From Butyricicoccus sp. (GTDB lineage: Bacteria > Bacillota > Clostridia > Oscillospirales > Butyricicoccaceae): a stretch of DNA of 39,639 nt. The notes under the pieces were generated by a model that saw only the letters and a list, made by a program, of their open reading frames with translations, was not told the origin of the DNA and did no database searches. The translations under genes and the position numbers were made by a program. The stretch is from NCBI GenBank assembly GCA_017886875.1, contig JAGHIZ010000080.1, positions 1 through 39,639 of the forward strand, given 5' to 3'. Below, in pieces: positions 7,675 through 15,558 of the stretch. Every line of letters begins with the position of its first letter. Within the stretch, counting starts at the first letter, position 1.

Positions 7675-9795
7675 TTACATACTCTTTCTTTCTGCAATTT
7701 CTGCCATTTTTGCTTCGTTTAAACGTGTATCTCCCTTAACACGAGAATAGGATAAATAACCGTTCATACGTTCAATTTTTGTAAGGTTTCGACTTCCACA
7801 TTTTGGGCATGTATCCATAGATAGTTCTTCATGTCCACAATCATTACAATAAGCGAGTGATAGATTAACGCCTTCATAAAATCCCATTTTCATAGCACGT
7901 CGAACCATTGTGCGAATTGCCTCTAAATTATAATCTATTGGATATTTAACATATTGTATCTTACCGCCGTTACATAAATTCCAATAACGGTGCTCAAGAT
8001 TTTGTTTTTCAATAGGTGTAATATCCTCTGACACATGACAATGGAAACTGTTTGAAACATATTCTCTATCAGATACACCTTCGATTATACCATATTTAGC
8101 TCTAAACTGGTGAACCTGCAAACCACAAAGGCTTTCTGCTGGTGTGCCATAAATGGCATAAAGATAGCCATCTTCCTCTTTAAACTGGTTAACTTTTTCA
8201 TTTATATATTCAAGCACTTCTTTAGCAAATTCGCCATCTTCAACTAAACTTTTTCCATTATAAAGCATTTGCAACTCATTTAATGCAGTAATGCCAAAAG
8301 ATGCAGTAGCAGTTTTCATAATTGGCTTAATTTTATCATTTATTCCAAGATGACCACCATAAAAACCGCCTTCACAGTAAGCCAGTGGATTAGTAGACGC
8401 TCTCATTTCGCCCAAATATGCATATGTGCGTATGTGTAATTTGCGGATAAGCTCCAAATAATAATCTAAAACTTTATAAAAATCAAGATTTTCTTGTCTT
8501 GATTTAGCTAAAATCATAGGTAAATGCAGAGAAACCGCACCAATATTCCATCTTCCTACAAAAACAGGCTTGTCATTTTCATCTGCTGGTTTCATTCCGC
8601 CACGCTCATACCAAGGTGATAGAAACGCACGACAACCCATAGGGCTAATAATTTTACCATATTTTTTATACATTGATGGTACATAACCCTCACCAGTGAG
8701 TGAAAGCCAGTCTGGATACATAGCTCTTGATGAGCATAAAATACCAGCTTCAAAAACATCTTCAAGTTCTTTACCCTTGCCATGTAAATTTTCATCATAT
8801 AAAAATACAATTTTAGGGAATAAAACCGGCTTCTTTTGACCTTTTTTACCTTGTCCACGACGTCTAACATCAAGCATTGTAATAGATGCCATTTTAGCAA
8901 ATCTACTTGTACCAGTGCCCATTGTCATAGTGATAAATGGATAATCGCCACGACTTGATGCAACAGTGTTAAATTTATATTCCCAACCTTGGAAACCTTG
9001 CTTAAAATCATTAAGCACATCAGCCTCAGCTTCTTTTTCCACTGTTTCAGCATCTAATCCCATACGAGTGTATTTTTCTGTTAACATTTTATATGTTTTC
9101 TCAGCATAAGGTTCTAAAAGTAAATCAACACTTGGAACAGTAAAACCGCCATATTGTTGACTTGCAGCAGAAAGCACTATATCCCCTATAACATCAAATG
9201 CAACATCAAGTGTTTTAGGCTCATTATACCATAAATTGCCCATTTCAAAGCCGCCTTTAAGCACATTTTCAACGTCAAACAGACAACAGTTCATAGTATC
9301 ACGTCTTGCAGACATATCATGTACATAGATATAGCCATCACGACAAGCCTGTAATTCTTCTGTGGTCATAAAGAATTTTTGATAAAGCTCTTTATTTAGC
9401 TGATTAAAAATCAAACTACGCTTTGTAGAAACTAACGCTGAGTCAGTGTTAGAGTTTTCTTTATCGCCTATATACATAATAGACTGACTTTTTTTATAAA
9501 CGCTATCAAGCATTCCTACAAAGTCTTGCTTATAATTTCGGTAATCACGATAGCTTTTTGCAACTTCTGGGCGAACACGCTCAAGAGCTGCTTCTACCAT
9601 ATTATGCATTTGACCGATTTGAATTTCTGATGTATTCATTTGGTTTACATAATCTTCAACATATTTACAAATGCTGTTTGTTTCCTCTTTTGTAAATTCA
9701 TACAACACACGATTTGCAGATTTATTAACTGCTGCAATCACTTTATTAACATTAAATTCCTCTTTTGTATGGTCTTTTTTTACAACATACACCAT
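7675..9795 (-). CDS. nrdD: Anaerobic ribonucleoside-triphosphate reductase (class III)
   Basis: A 706-residue enzyme reducing NTPs to dNTPs by glycyl-radical chemistry. An N-terminal ATP-cone (about residues 1-90) gives allosteric control. A C-terminal zinc ribbon uses Cys650, Cys653, Cys663 and Cys666 (CNDC and CPKC). The radical glycine is Gly679 in ERMNGYLSYSR. The catalytic core includes the TMNCCLFDVENVLKGG region. The Shine-Dalgarno sequence is weak (AAAGGG, about 12 bases away). Two candidate NrdR boxes overlap its promoter, so repression when dNTP/ATP levels are high is likely. It leads the nrdD-nrdG-dut operon. Confidence 0.98.
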   Translation of the reverse strand: MVYVVKKDHTKEEFNVNKVIAAVNKSANRVLYEFTKEETNSICKYVEDYVNQMNTSEIQIGQMHNMVEAALERVRPEVAKSYRDYRNYKQDFVGMLDSVYKKSQSIMYIGDKENSNTDSALVSTKRSLIFNQLNKELYQKFFMTTEELQACRDGYIYVHDMSARRDTMNCCLFDVENVLKGGFEMGNLWYNEPKTLDVAFDVIGDIVLSAASQQYGGFTVPSVDLLLEPYAEKTYKMLTEKYTRMGLDAETVEKEAEADVLNDFKQGFQGWEYKFNTVASSRGDYPFITMTMGTGTSRFAKMASITMLDVRRRGQGKKGQKKPVLFPKIVFLYDENLHGKGKELEDVFEAGILCSSRAMYPDWLSLTGEGYVPSMYKKYGKIISPMGCRAFLSPWYERGGMKPADENDKPVFVGRWNIGAVSLHLPMILAKSRQENLDFYKVLDYYLELIRKLHIRTYAYLGEMRASTNPLAYCEGGFYGGHLGINDKIKPIMKTATASFGITALNELQMLYNGKSLVEDGEFAKEVLEYINEKVNQFKEEDGYLYAIYGTPAESLCGLQVHQFRAKYGIIEGVSDREYVSNSFHCHVSEDITPIEKQNLEHRYWNLCNGGKIQYVKYPIDYNLEAIRTMVRRAMKMGFYEGVNLSLAYCNDCGHEELSMDTCPKCGSRNLTKIERMNGYLSYSRVKGDTRLNEAKMAEIAERKSM

Positions 9796-9814
9796 CTATC
9801 TAAAACGCCCTTTC

Positions 9815-9830
9815 ATCATAAATATTGTAG
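9815..9830 (-). promoter_or_regulatory. Candidate NrdR box, promoter-distal copy
   Basis: Read on the minus strand, CTACAATATTTATGAT matches the NrdR-box consensus acaCwAtATaTwGtgt at about 10 of 16 positions, with the left half ACAATAT intact. It lies just downstream of the -10 box of the nrdD promoter. Its centre is exactly 31 bp from the second box, the three-turn spacing known for NrdR pairs. Confidence 0.55.
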
Positions 9831-9837
9831 CTGTTCC

Positions 9838-9866
9838 ATTATATCACCCTATATCTTGTATGTCAT
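9838..9866 (-). promoter_or_regulatory. Sigma-A promoter of nrdD-nrdG-dut
   Basis: On the minus strand ATGACA (9861-9866) and a perfect TATAAT (9838-9843) are separated by 17 bases. They are directed at nrdD with a leader of about 35 bases. Both candidate NrdR boxes overlap or flank this promoter. Confidence 0.75.
9846..9861 (-). promoter_or_regulatory. Candidate NrdR box inside the nrdD promoter spacer
   Basis: Read on the minus strand, ATACAAGATATAGGGT matches the NrdR-box consensus at about 13 of 16 positions. It occupies the spacer between the -35 and -10 boxes, so a bound repressor would block RNA polymerase. It is the better of the two boxes. Confidence 0.65.
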
Positions 9867-9922
9867 TTGCAATTATCCACAAATTAAAGCTTTTAAATTA
9901 GTACTGTTTTATAGCCTGTTAA

Positions 9923-9951
9923 TTGACATTGACAAAAAGTGAATTTATAAT
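9923..9951 (+). promoter_or_regulatory. Consensus sigma-A promoter of the nitroreductase gene
   Basis: A perfect TTGACA (9923-9928), a 17-base spacer and a perfect TATAAT (9946-9951) lie about 50 bases upstream of the nitroreductase start. This is the strongest-looking promoter in the window. Confidence 0.85.
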
Positions 9952-10002
9952 AGAAAATATTACAATTAATATACATTTTTTATCTTTGTATGGAGGTTAT
10001 TT

Positions 10003-10539
10003 ATGGAATTACAAAATTGTATTTTAACTCGTAGAAGCATTAGAAAATTCACTGATGAAGCTGTATCACATGAAACCTTAGAAAAAATAATTTCTCTTTC
10101 TGCATATGCACCATCATGGAAAAATACACAGATTTCTCGCTATATTGCGATTGAAAATCCAGAAATGCTAAACAAGATTAGCGAAGTTTACGCACCATTT
10201 AACGGTAAAATTATAGCTAATTGTAAAACACTTATTGCACAAACCTTTATTAAAAACAGAAGCGGTTTTGAACGTGACGGTTCATATTCAACTGATAGAA
10301 ATGAAGGCTGGCAATATTATGACTGTGGTATTGCAGCTCAAACTTTTTGTTTAGCGGCTCATGAATTTGGTGTAGGTTCGGTTATTTTAGGTATTTTTGA
10401 CCGCAAAGAGCTTGAAAAATATCTTGAAATTCCAGAAGACCAAGAACTTATGGCACTTATTGCCATTGGTTATCCAGCCCAAAACGATGTTCCTGCACCA
10501 AAGAGAAAAGATGTTAATACACTTCTCACCTATCGTTAA
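10003..10539 (+). CDS. Nitroreductase family flavoprotein
   Basis: A 178-residue FMN-dependent oxidoreductase of the nitroreductase fold. The N-terminal FMN-phosphate motif TRRSIRKF is at residues 9-16, APSWKNTQ follows near residue 35, and the C-terminal glycine-rich AHEFGVGSVILG and ALIAIGYPAQ segments are present. Such enzymes reduce quinones, flavins or nitro compounds with NAD(P)H; the physiological substrate cannot be read from sequence. TGGAGG lies 8 bases before the ATG. It is a single-gene unit with its own consensus promoter and a terminator shared with rlmH, which suggests strong independent expression. Confidence 0.92.
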   Translation: MELQNCILTRRSIRKFTDEAVSHETLEKIISLSAYAPSWKNTQISRYIAIENPEMLNKISEVYAPFNGKIIANCKTLIAQTFIKNRSGFERDGSYSTDRNEGWQYYDCGIAAQTFCLAAHEFGVGSVILGIFDRKELEKYLEIPEDQELMALIAIGYPAQNDVPAPKRKDVNTLLTYR

Positions 10540-10561
10540 TTTAACATTTTCACTTTCGTAG

Positions 10562-10596
10562 AAAAAGTCCACTGGTTTTATCCAGAGGACTTTTTT
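10562..10596. terminator. Bidirectional terminator between nitroreductase and rlmH
   Basis: AAAAGTCC (10563-10570) pairs with GGACTTTT (10587-10594). An inner CTGG/CCAG stem follows across one mismatch, and a T-run comes after on both strands. The last codon of rlmH overlaps it slightly. Confidence 0.8.
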
Positions 10597-11077
10597 ATTT
10601 ATGATATTTACCACCAGCCGCAATATTAAGTGCCCTGTAAACCTGTTCAAGCACCATAACTCTAGCTAAGTGATGTGGAAATGTCATTGGTGACATAGAT
10701 AATCTTAAATTAGCTTGCTTTTTAAGCTGTTCGTCCATGCCACAAGAACCACCTATCAATATAACCAAACGACTAATACCATTTAAAGTAAACTCAGATA
10801 TTTTATCTGCTAAAGCTTCACTTGACATAGTCTTTCCTTCTATACACATAGCTATAACAGCTGCACCTTGAGGTATTTTTGAGCGAATAAGCTCTGCTTC
10901 TTTTTGCAGTGCAGATATTATTTGACCATCTGATGGTTTATCTGGTAAACGTTGTTCTGGAAGTTCAAGTATTTCAAGTTTACAATAACCTGAAAGGCGT
11001 TTTTCATACTCCTTAACCGCTTCTTTCCAAAACCTTTCACCAAGTTTACCCACACAAATCAACCTAATGCCAAGCAC
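10595..11077 (-). CDS. rlmH: 23S rRNA (pseudouridine1915-N3)-methyltransferase RlmH
   Basis: A 160-residue SPOUT-fold methyltransferase acting on the assembled ribosome. The knot motifs are LVILIGGSCGMDEQ and the C-terminal HHLARVMVLEQVYRALNI, followed by AGGKYHK, typical of the family (about 155-160 residues). The start is GTG at 11077, 7 bases after GGAGG. An ATG is not available in that position. It overlaps the end of walJ by 19 bases, so it is co-translated with the wal/murA cluster. The homologue in staphylococci (OrfX) is the SCCmec integration site; no inserted element is seen here. Confidence 0.96.
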   Translation of the reverse strand: MLGIRLICVGKLGERFWKEAVKEYEKRLSGYCKLEILELPEQRLPDKPSDGQIISALQKEAELIRSKIPQGAAVIAMCIEGKTMSSEALADKISEFTLNGISRLVILIGGSCGMDEQLKKQANLRLSMSPMTFPHHLARVMVLEQVYRALNIAAGGKYHK

Positions 11078-11877
11078 TTGTCCACCTCCATTTCACAGAA
11101 TATAGGTTTTTCCATTTCATTTACAGGTGCAACAAACAATTCACATTTAAGCCCAGCTATAAAAAGCATTTGATTTATATATCTTAATGCTTTTACTGGA
11201 CTGTTGTTTTTCTCGCTTAAATGAGATAAAACTATTGTATTAACCCCATTTTTAACTAAATCAACCACACATTCAGCACAAGCAGCGTTTGATAAATGCC
11301 CCAAATTGCCTAAAATTCGTTGTTTTGTCTGATATGGATACACAGTATTATTTCTAAGCATATCAATATCATGATTAGCTTCTATAACAACAAAATCACA
11401 TTTGCAAAGCATATTTTTTACATTTAAAGGAATAAATCCTAAATCTGTTGCAAAACCAAATATTATTTCTTGACATTTAAGTATAAAACCAACACTTTCA
11501 TTTGCATCATGTGGCGTTAAAAATGAATTAATCTCAACAGATTTAATAAAAAATCTCTCTGAGCCTATAAAAGTGCTAATAATATTATGTGCATGAGGTA
11601 TTTTCTGCAATACTGCACTGGCTGTACCCTCTGTCATATAAACAGGGATATCATATTTTTTAGCAAATGTTGAAAGTCCTTTTATATGGTCGGAATGCTC
11701 ATGTGTTATAAGCACAGCATCTAACATATCAACAGTAAGCCCCAAACCGGTAAGTGCATTATTAAGCTTTCTTACAGATACACCCATATCTATTAAAATT
11801 ATAGTATCACCGCAAAAAAACACACCGCAATTACCAGAAGAACCGCTTGCAATACTAAAATAACCTATCTTATTCAA
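11059..11877 (-). CDS. walJ: MBL-fold hydrolase WalJ (YycJ)
   Basis: A metallo-beta-lactamase-fold protein of about 272 residues with the metal motif ITHEHSDHIKG (HXHXDH) and downstream ligands in the ATDLG and LSHLS regions. The family is linked to the WalRK cell-wall regulon and to coordination of division with replication, with nuclease-like relatives. Start choice: the frame opens to a GTG at 11898 with no Shine-Dalgarno sequence. The TTG at 11877 lies about 10 bases after AAAGGGTG and gives MNKIGYFSIASGSSGN, close to the usual YycJ start, so I prefer it. It stands between murA and rlmH. Confidence 0.93.
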   Translation of the reverse strand: MNKIGYFSIASGSSGNCGVFFCGDTIILIDMGVSVRKLNNALTGLGLTVDMLDAVLITHEHSDHIKGLSTFAKKYDIPVYMTEGTASAVLQKIPHAHNIISTFIGSERFFIKSVEINSFLTPHDANESVGFILKCQEIIFGFATDLGFIPLNVKNMLCKCDFVVIEANHDIDMLRNNTVYPYQTKQRILGNLGHLSNAACAECVVDLVKNGVNTIVLSHLSEKNNSPVKALRYINQMLFIAGLKCELFVAPVNEMEKPIFCEMEVDKCLALG

Positions 11878-11907
11878 TAGATTAAAGCACCCTTTCACAT
11901 GAAAATC

Positions 11908-11933
11908 GGGGCGGAAAATAAAATGACCGCCCC
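11908..11933 (-). terminator. Intergenic GC-rich hairpin between murA and walJ
   Basis: GGGGCGG (11908-11914) pairs with CCGCCCC (11927-11933) around a 12-base AT loop, in a 66-base gap. On the minus strand only a short GATTTTC follows, so it is at best a weak terminator or attenuator lowering walJ-rlmH expression relative to murA. Confidence 0.45.
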
Positions 11934-11943
11934 AATAGTTGTT

Positions 11944-13245
11944 TTATTTTGCATTTGGCATAGGGCTGCTAGAGTCTGGAATTTCAGACCTATACATATC
12001 AGCACCCAAGCCAACAAACTTTTCGACTAGGTTTTCATATCCACGCTCAATATTGGTAACCTGTTCAACCATAGTAGTGCCCTTTGCAGCAAGACCTGCA
12101 ATTACCATAGCAGCACCTGCACGAAGGTCATAAGCACGAACTGGAGCCGCTTTCAGCTCAGATACACCTTCTACAACAGCAACCTTACCTTCTACATGGA
12201 TATTTGCACCCATTCTAATAAGGTCTTCAGTGTAACGATATCTATTATCCCAAACACCTTCAGTTATAATGCTTGTGCCCTCTGCAAGACATAAAGCGGT
12301 TGTCATCTGAGGTTGCATATCTGTAGGAAATCCCGGATAAGGCATAGTCTTAATGTTGGTTTTAGACAGCTTACCTGTACGAGTTACTAAAACAGCATCA
12401 TCATATTCAGTGACTTCTACGCCCATTTCAGTAAGTTTATTTGTTATACATTCAAGATGTTTTGGAATTACATTTTTAATAAGTGCCTGACCGCCACAAG
12501 CAGCAACGGCTGCCATAAATGTACCTGCTTCAATTTGGTCTGGAATTATAGAATATGTTCCGCCATGCATTTTTTTAACGCCACGAATTTTAATAACATC
12601 AGTGCCAGCACCTTTAACATCAGCACCCATAGCATTTAAAAAGTTAGCAAGGTCTACAATATGAGGTTCTTTTGCTGCATTTTCAATAATGGTCATACCC
12701 TCTGCAAGCACAGCAGCAAGCATAATATTAATAGTTGCACCAACAGATACAACATCAAAGTAAATATGAGCACCTTTCAATCCATTTGGAGCTTCTGCAT
12801 GAATATATCCGCCTTCACGTATAGATATTTTAGCCCCCAAAGCTTCAAAGCCTTTAATATGTTGGTCAATCGGACGAACTCCACCAAAGTTACAACCACC
12901 TGGCATAGTAACCTCTGCTTTATGGTATTTACCAAGCAAAGCACCAATAAGATAATAAGACGCTCTTATCTTACGCATAAGGTCATATGGAATTTTATCT
13001 TTATCCTGATTACATTCGCCTGAAAGCTCAACAGTTGTAGCATTTACCAGTCGTACAGAAACGCCAAGTTCACGCAGTATTTCAAGCTGTAAAGTTACAT
13101 CTATAATTTTAGGTACATTTTCAATTCTACATGGACCATCTACTAATAAAGCAGCTGGAACTATAGCAACTGCTGCATTTTTAGCACCGCTGATGGTCAC
13201 TTCTCCGTTAAGGCGTTTTCCGCCATTGATGACATATTTTGTCAA
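11944..13245 (-). CDS. murA: UDP-N-acetylglucosamine 1-carboxyvinyltransferase MurA
   Basis: A 433-residue enzyme catalysing the first committed step of peptidoglycan synthesis (enolpyruvyl transfer to UDP-GlcNAc) and the fosfomycin target. From the TTG at 13245 it reads MTKYVINGGKRLNGEVTI, which places Lys22 in GAKNAA and the catalytic cysteine at Cys118 in MPGGCNFGGVRP, matching the classical Lys22/Cys115 layout. GFPTDMQPQ is also present. The open frame extends 26 codons further, but AAGGAGAC sits 7-9 bases before the TTG. It lies inside the wal cluster between walI and walJ, behind a terminator-like hairpin. Confidence 0.96.
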   Translation of the reverse strand: MTKYVINGGKRLNGEVTISGAKNAAVAIVPAALLVDGPCRIENVPKIIDVTLQLEILRELGVSVRLVNATTVELSGECNQDKDKIPYDLMRKIRASYYLIGALLGKYHKAEVTMPGGCNFGGVRPIDQHIKGFEALGAKISIREGGYIHAEAPNGLKGAHIYFDVVSVGATINIMLAAVLAEGMTIIENAAKEPHIVDLANFLNAMGADVKGAGTDVIKIRGVKKMHGGTYSIIPDQIEAGTFMAAVAACGGQALIKNVIPKHLECITNKLTEMGVEVTEYDDAVLVTRTGKLSKTNIKTMPYPGFPTDMQPQMTTALCLAEGTSIITEGVWDNRYRYTEDLIRMGANIHVEGKVAVVEGVSELKAAPVRAYDLRAGAAMVIAGLAAKGTTMVEQVTNIERGYENLVEKFVGLGADMYRSEIPDSSSPMPNAK

Positions 13246-13252
13246 TTCAACC

Positions 13253-13272
13253 GTCTCCTTAAGTCTCCTTAA
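13253..13272 (-). repeat. Tandemly duplicated Shine-Dalgarno decamer before murA
   Basis: The ten bases TTAAGGAGAC (minus strand) occur twice in perfect tandem immediately upstream of the murA TTG start. Only the proximal copy is at normal spacing. The distal copy is about 10 bases further upstream and could act as a standby site. Confidence 0.75.
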
Positions 13273-13276
13273 TATA

Positions 13277-13311
13277 TTAAAAAAGCGAATATAAATTAGT
13301 AATATTCGCTT
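13277..13311 (-). terminator. Terminator-like hairpin upstream of murA
   Basis: On the minus strand AAGCGAATAT pairs perfectly with ATATTCGCTT across a 9-base loop and runs into TTTTTT. It lies about 30 bases before the murA start and downstream of walI. It either ends the walRKHI transcript or, if the murA promoter lies upstream of it in 13312-13457, acts as a leader attenuator. I see no convincing promoter boxes in the 30 bases between hairpin and murA. Confidence 0.8.
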
Positions 13312-13457
13312 GGGTGTTATCATGATATTATTTTATGCATTACTTAAATCTTACAATAATGCTTTAAATATTTTAACACAACACACGCTGTAAAGTAAAG
13401 TATTTTCACGCCCCAAACTCAATATTTTCTTATAGCTAAAATAACAATTTTTTCGTC

Positions 13458-14258
13458 TTAAACTATTTCATTTTTGACTGGGTCTACATAAAAATCTCCA
13501 TTATCTGTTTCTATTCGCCAAACAGGTGAAAGCTGCATTTGACTTCCTGCACCATTAATAAGCAATAAACCCGCTGTAATATCATAGATTTCATTCACTT
13601 TTTTCTGTCCTGCGAACCAAATAATGCTATCAATAGGATTATATGTAGAATACAAATTATTTCTTGTTGCATAAGGCTCTGAAAAAGTCCATCTTCCATT
13701 TATAGAAATATTATCATCAGAAAATTTTATTTTTAAATTTCGATTAAAAACTTCATAGCCAGCAGTTTTAAAACTTGCTACCGCTGTAAAACCGTTTACA
13801 TTTATTTCTAAACCTGATTGATTTATTCCCATGCTTTCAAGTAAACTACTGGCTTGATTTTCTATTGAACTTTCATCTGGTTTTTTATAATTTTCCGGTG
13901 TTATAACTGCACTTATTTCTCCGCTATCATTCCAACTGACCTCACCTAAATCACTTTCAAAACTAAGTGAATTATCACTATTAATTTGTACAGCATCTTC
14001 ACCTAAAAGCTTATGTGCAACCTTTAATTCATCTGTTCTACTTTGGTCAACAATAAGTTGTGGCATCATTGCCTCTTTAGGCAAATCTATATTTTGTATT
14101 GTAATATTATTATTTGCAAGTACAATCTGTAAATTTTTAAACATTTCCTGTTCACGTTGTTCTTCGCTTGCCCATTTTACAACCAAAACACCGACTAAAA
14201 AAGCATCAACTAGAAATAAAATCGCAATCAAAATACTTTTAATTTTACCCCATTGCAA
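13458..14258 (-). CDS. walI: WalK-associated regulatory protein YycI (WalI)
   Basis: A 266-residue membrane-anchored extracytoplasmic protein beginning MQWGKIKSILIAILFLVDAF. It has one N-terminal transmembrane segment (about residues 8-28) and then a YycI-type beta domain that ends in SPVWRIETDNGDFYVDP. YycI binds the WalK sensor in the membrane and tunes its activity (inhibitory in Bacillus). The start is TTG at 14258. No in-frame ATG is available, and GGAGG lies 11 bases upstream. It follows walH by 22 bases and precedes a hairpin and murA. Sequence is diverged, but the anchor and position are typical. Confidence 0.87.
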   Translation of the reverse strand: MQWGKIKSILIAILFLVDAFLVGVLVVKWASEEQREQEMFKNLQIVLANNNITIQNIDLPKEAMMPQLIVDQSRTDELKVAHKLLGEDAVQINSDNSLSFESDLGEVSWNDSGEISAVITPENYKKPDESSIENQASSLLESMGINQSGLEINVNGFTAVASFKTAGYEVFNRNLKIKFSDDNISINGRWTFSEPYATRNNLYSTYNPIDSIIWFAGQKKVNEIYDITAGLLLINGAGSQMQLSPVWRIETDNGDFYVDPVKNEIV

Positions 14259-14280
14259 TTTTGCATTTACCTCCTTACAT

Positions 14281-15558
14281 TTAAAATCTGTAAACGCATT
14301 GTGCAGTAAAATTCATTTGTTCATCTTCAGTGTAAACAAGCATAAGCCTAAATAATTCATTATTTGAAGCTGCTGCTGCTTGTCTTGTAGGTATCACAGG
14401 TGTTTGAATACCTGTTTGATTAAAACTTTTAAGCTGAAATCTGGCTTCCATCAATTTATTGTTCTGTATAACAAGCTGAGCAAAAGGTGTTTCTGTTTTT
14501 ACAGGTACACCACCTATACACTGAATAAAAGTAAATACTTTTTCTTCGTCATTCTGAGTTATAGCATAAAGCATAGCCTGTGAAGTATCACCCATACTAT
14601 TTTGAACCTCTCTAACAAGAGTTATTGCTAAATCCATTTGTACAGTAAGTTCATTTGCATATTCAGGGTCACTACTTACATCTATACCGCCTTCATTTGC
14701 ATATGCATTAAAAATAACTGTGCCATCTTTAGAAATATGAATTGTGCTATAATCTTCAACAAAAACCATAGTTTGACCTTGATTTTCTTCATATCTATTT
14801 ACATCTAAATCATATGAAAAAGCAGATAATAAATTTGTAAGACTAGTTCCGTTTTGAGCGTCTAAAAAATCTGGAATACTTGCAGAATATTTTTCTGCTT
14901 GAACTATATCATTTTCAAAAATAAGTGTATCAGGTCTTATTTTTTGGAACATATCATCATCAGCTGCAAATATACATTCATTCATTGGGAGTTTACTTAA
15001 ATCAATATCCCATTTTTTTATACCTGTACTTTTCTTTTTAAAACCATTCATTGTATGAATATAAAGTGTCCCGTTTTCATCAAGCCAAATTATATCAGTA
15101 GCTATTTCATCTTTAGAGGTTTGCCCCATCCAGTTTGATAAAAGCGATATTGGTAAACTGCCTTCATAACCAAAATAAATACCATCTAATTTTAAGCTTT
15201 GTTTTAAATCAGCTAAATCAGTGGACTGAAACTCGCCTTGTTTTGCTAAAGCCTTGCCTATGGTTTGATACATTGCTTCATAAAGCACAGATACAGATGC
15301 TTCATGATATTGTGCACCATTTGTTATCCCTTCATTTTTAATTGCTATTCTAGTAGGCATAGCTGCTGGATTATTGCCTGTTTTTATTTCAAAACCGCTT
15401 ACACCATAGGTTACACGTTGATAAAGCAAAGCAAAAATGGAGTCCTCAGGTACACTTGAAGTATCAAGATATGAAAGCCATGCAAGTGCAGTAAGTGGAA
15501 CCATAGCAACAAATAATATAAATAAAATCAAGTTTTTGAGTCTATTTCTTTTTTGCAT
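14281..15558 (-). CDS. walH: WalK-associated regulatory protein YycH (WalH)
   Basis: A 425-residue protein with a single N-terminal membrane segment (LILFILFVAMVPLTALAWL, about residues 10-28) and a large extracytoplasmic YycH-like domain. In Bacillus, YycH forms a complex with YycI and WalK that adjusts kinase activity. The assignment rests mainly on topology, size and position between walK and walI; local motifs are weak. The ATG at 15558 lies inside walK, overlapping it by 31 bases, with AAGAGGG 9 bases upstream. The overlap shows that the sensor and this regulator are translated from one mRNA. Confidence 0.85.
   Translation of the reverse strand: MQKRNRLKNLILFILFVAMVPLTALAWLSYLDTSSVPEDSIFALLYQRVTYGVSGFEIKTGNNPAAMPTRIAIKNEGITNGAQYHEASVSVLYEAMYQTIGKALAKQGEFQSTDLADLKQSLKLDGIYFGYEGSLPISLLSNWMGQTSKDEIATDIIWLDENGTLYIHTMNGFKKKSTGIKKWDIDLSKLPMNECIFAADDDMFQKIRPDTLIFENDIVQAEKYSASIPDFLDAQNGTSLTNLLSAFSYDLDVNRYEENQGQTMVFVEDYSTIHISKDGTVIFNAYANEGGIDVSSDPEYANELTVQMDLAITLVREVQNSMGDTSQAMLYAITQNDEEKVFTFIQCIGGVPVKTETPFAQLVIQNNKLMEARFQLKSFNQTGIQTPVIPTRQAAAASNNELFRLMLVYTEDEQMNFTAQCVYRF

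Noticed and set aside
8592-8900. Open frame of about 100 codons inside nrdD
   Set aside because: It is an out-of-frame shadow of the strongly conserved nrdD coding sequence with no family resemblance.
11878-11898. GTG start for walJ
   Set aside because: No ribosome-binding site precedes it. The TTG at 11877 gives the family-like N-terminus, though I cannot exclude the GTG.
13246-13323. 26-codon N-terminal extension of murA
   Set aside because: It would read through the terminator-like hairpin and Shine-Dalgarno repeat, and would shift Lys22 away from its conserved position.
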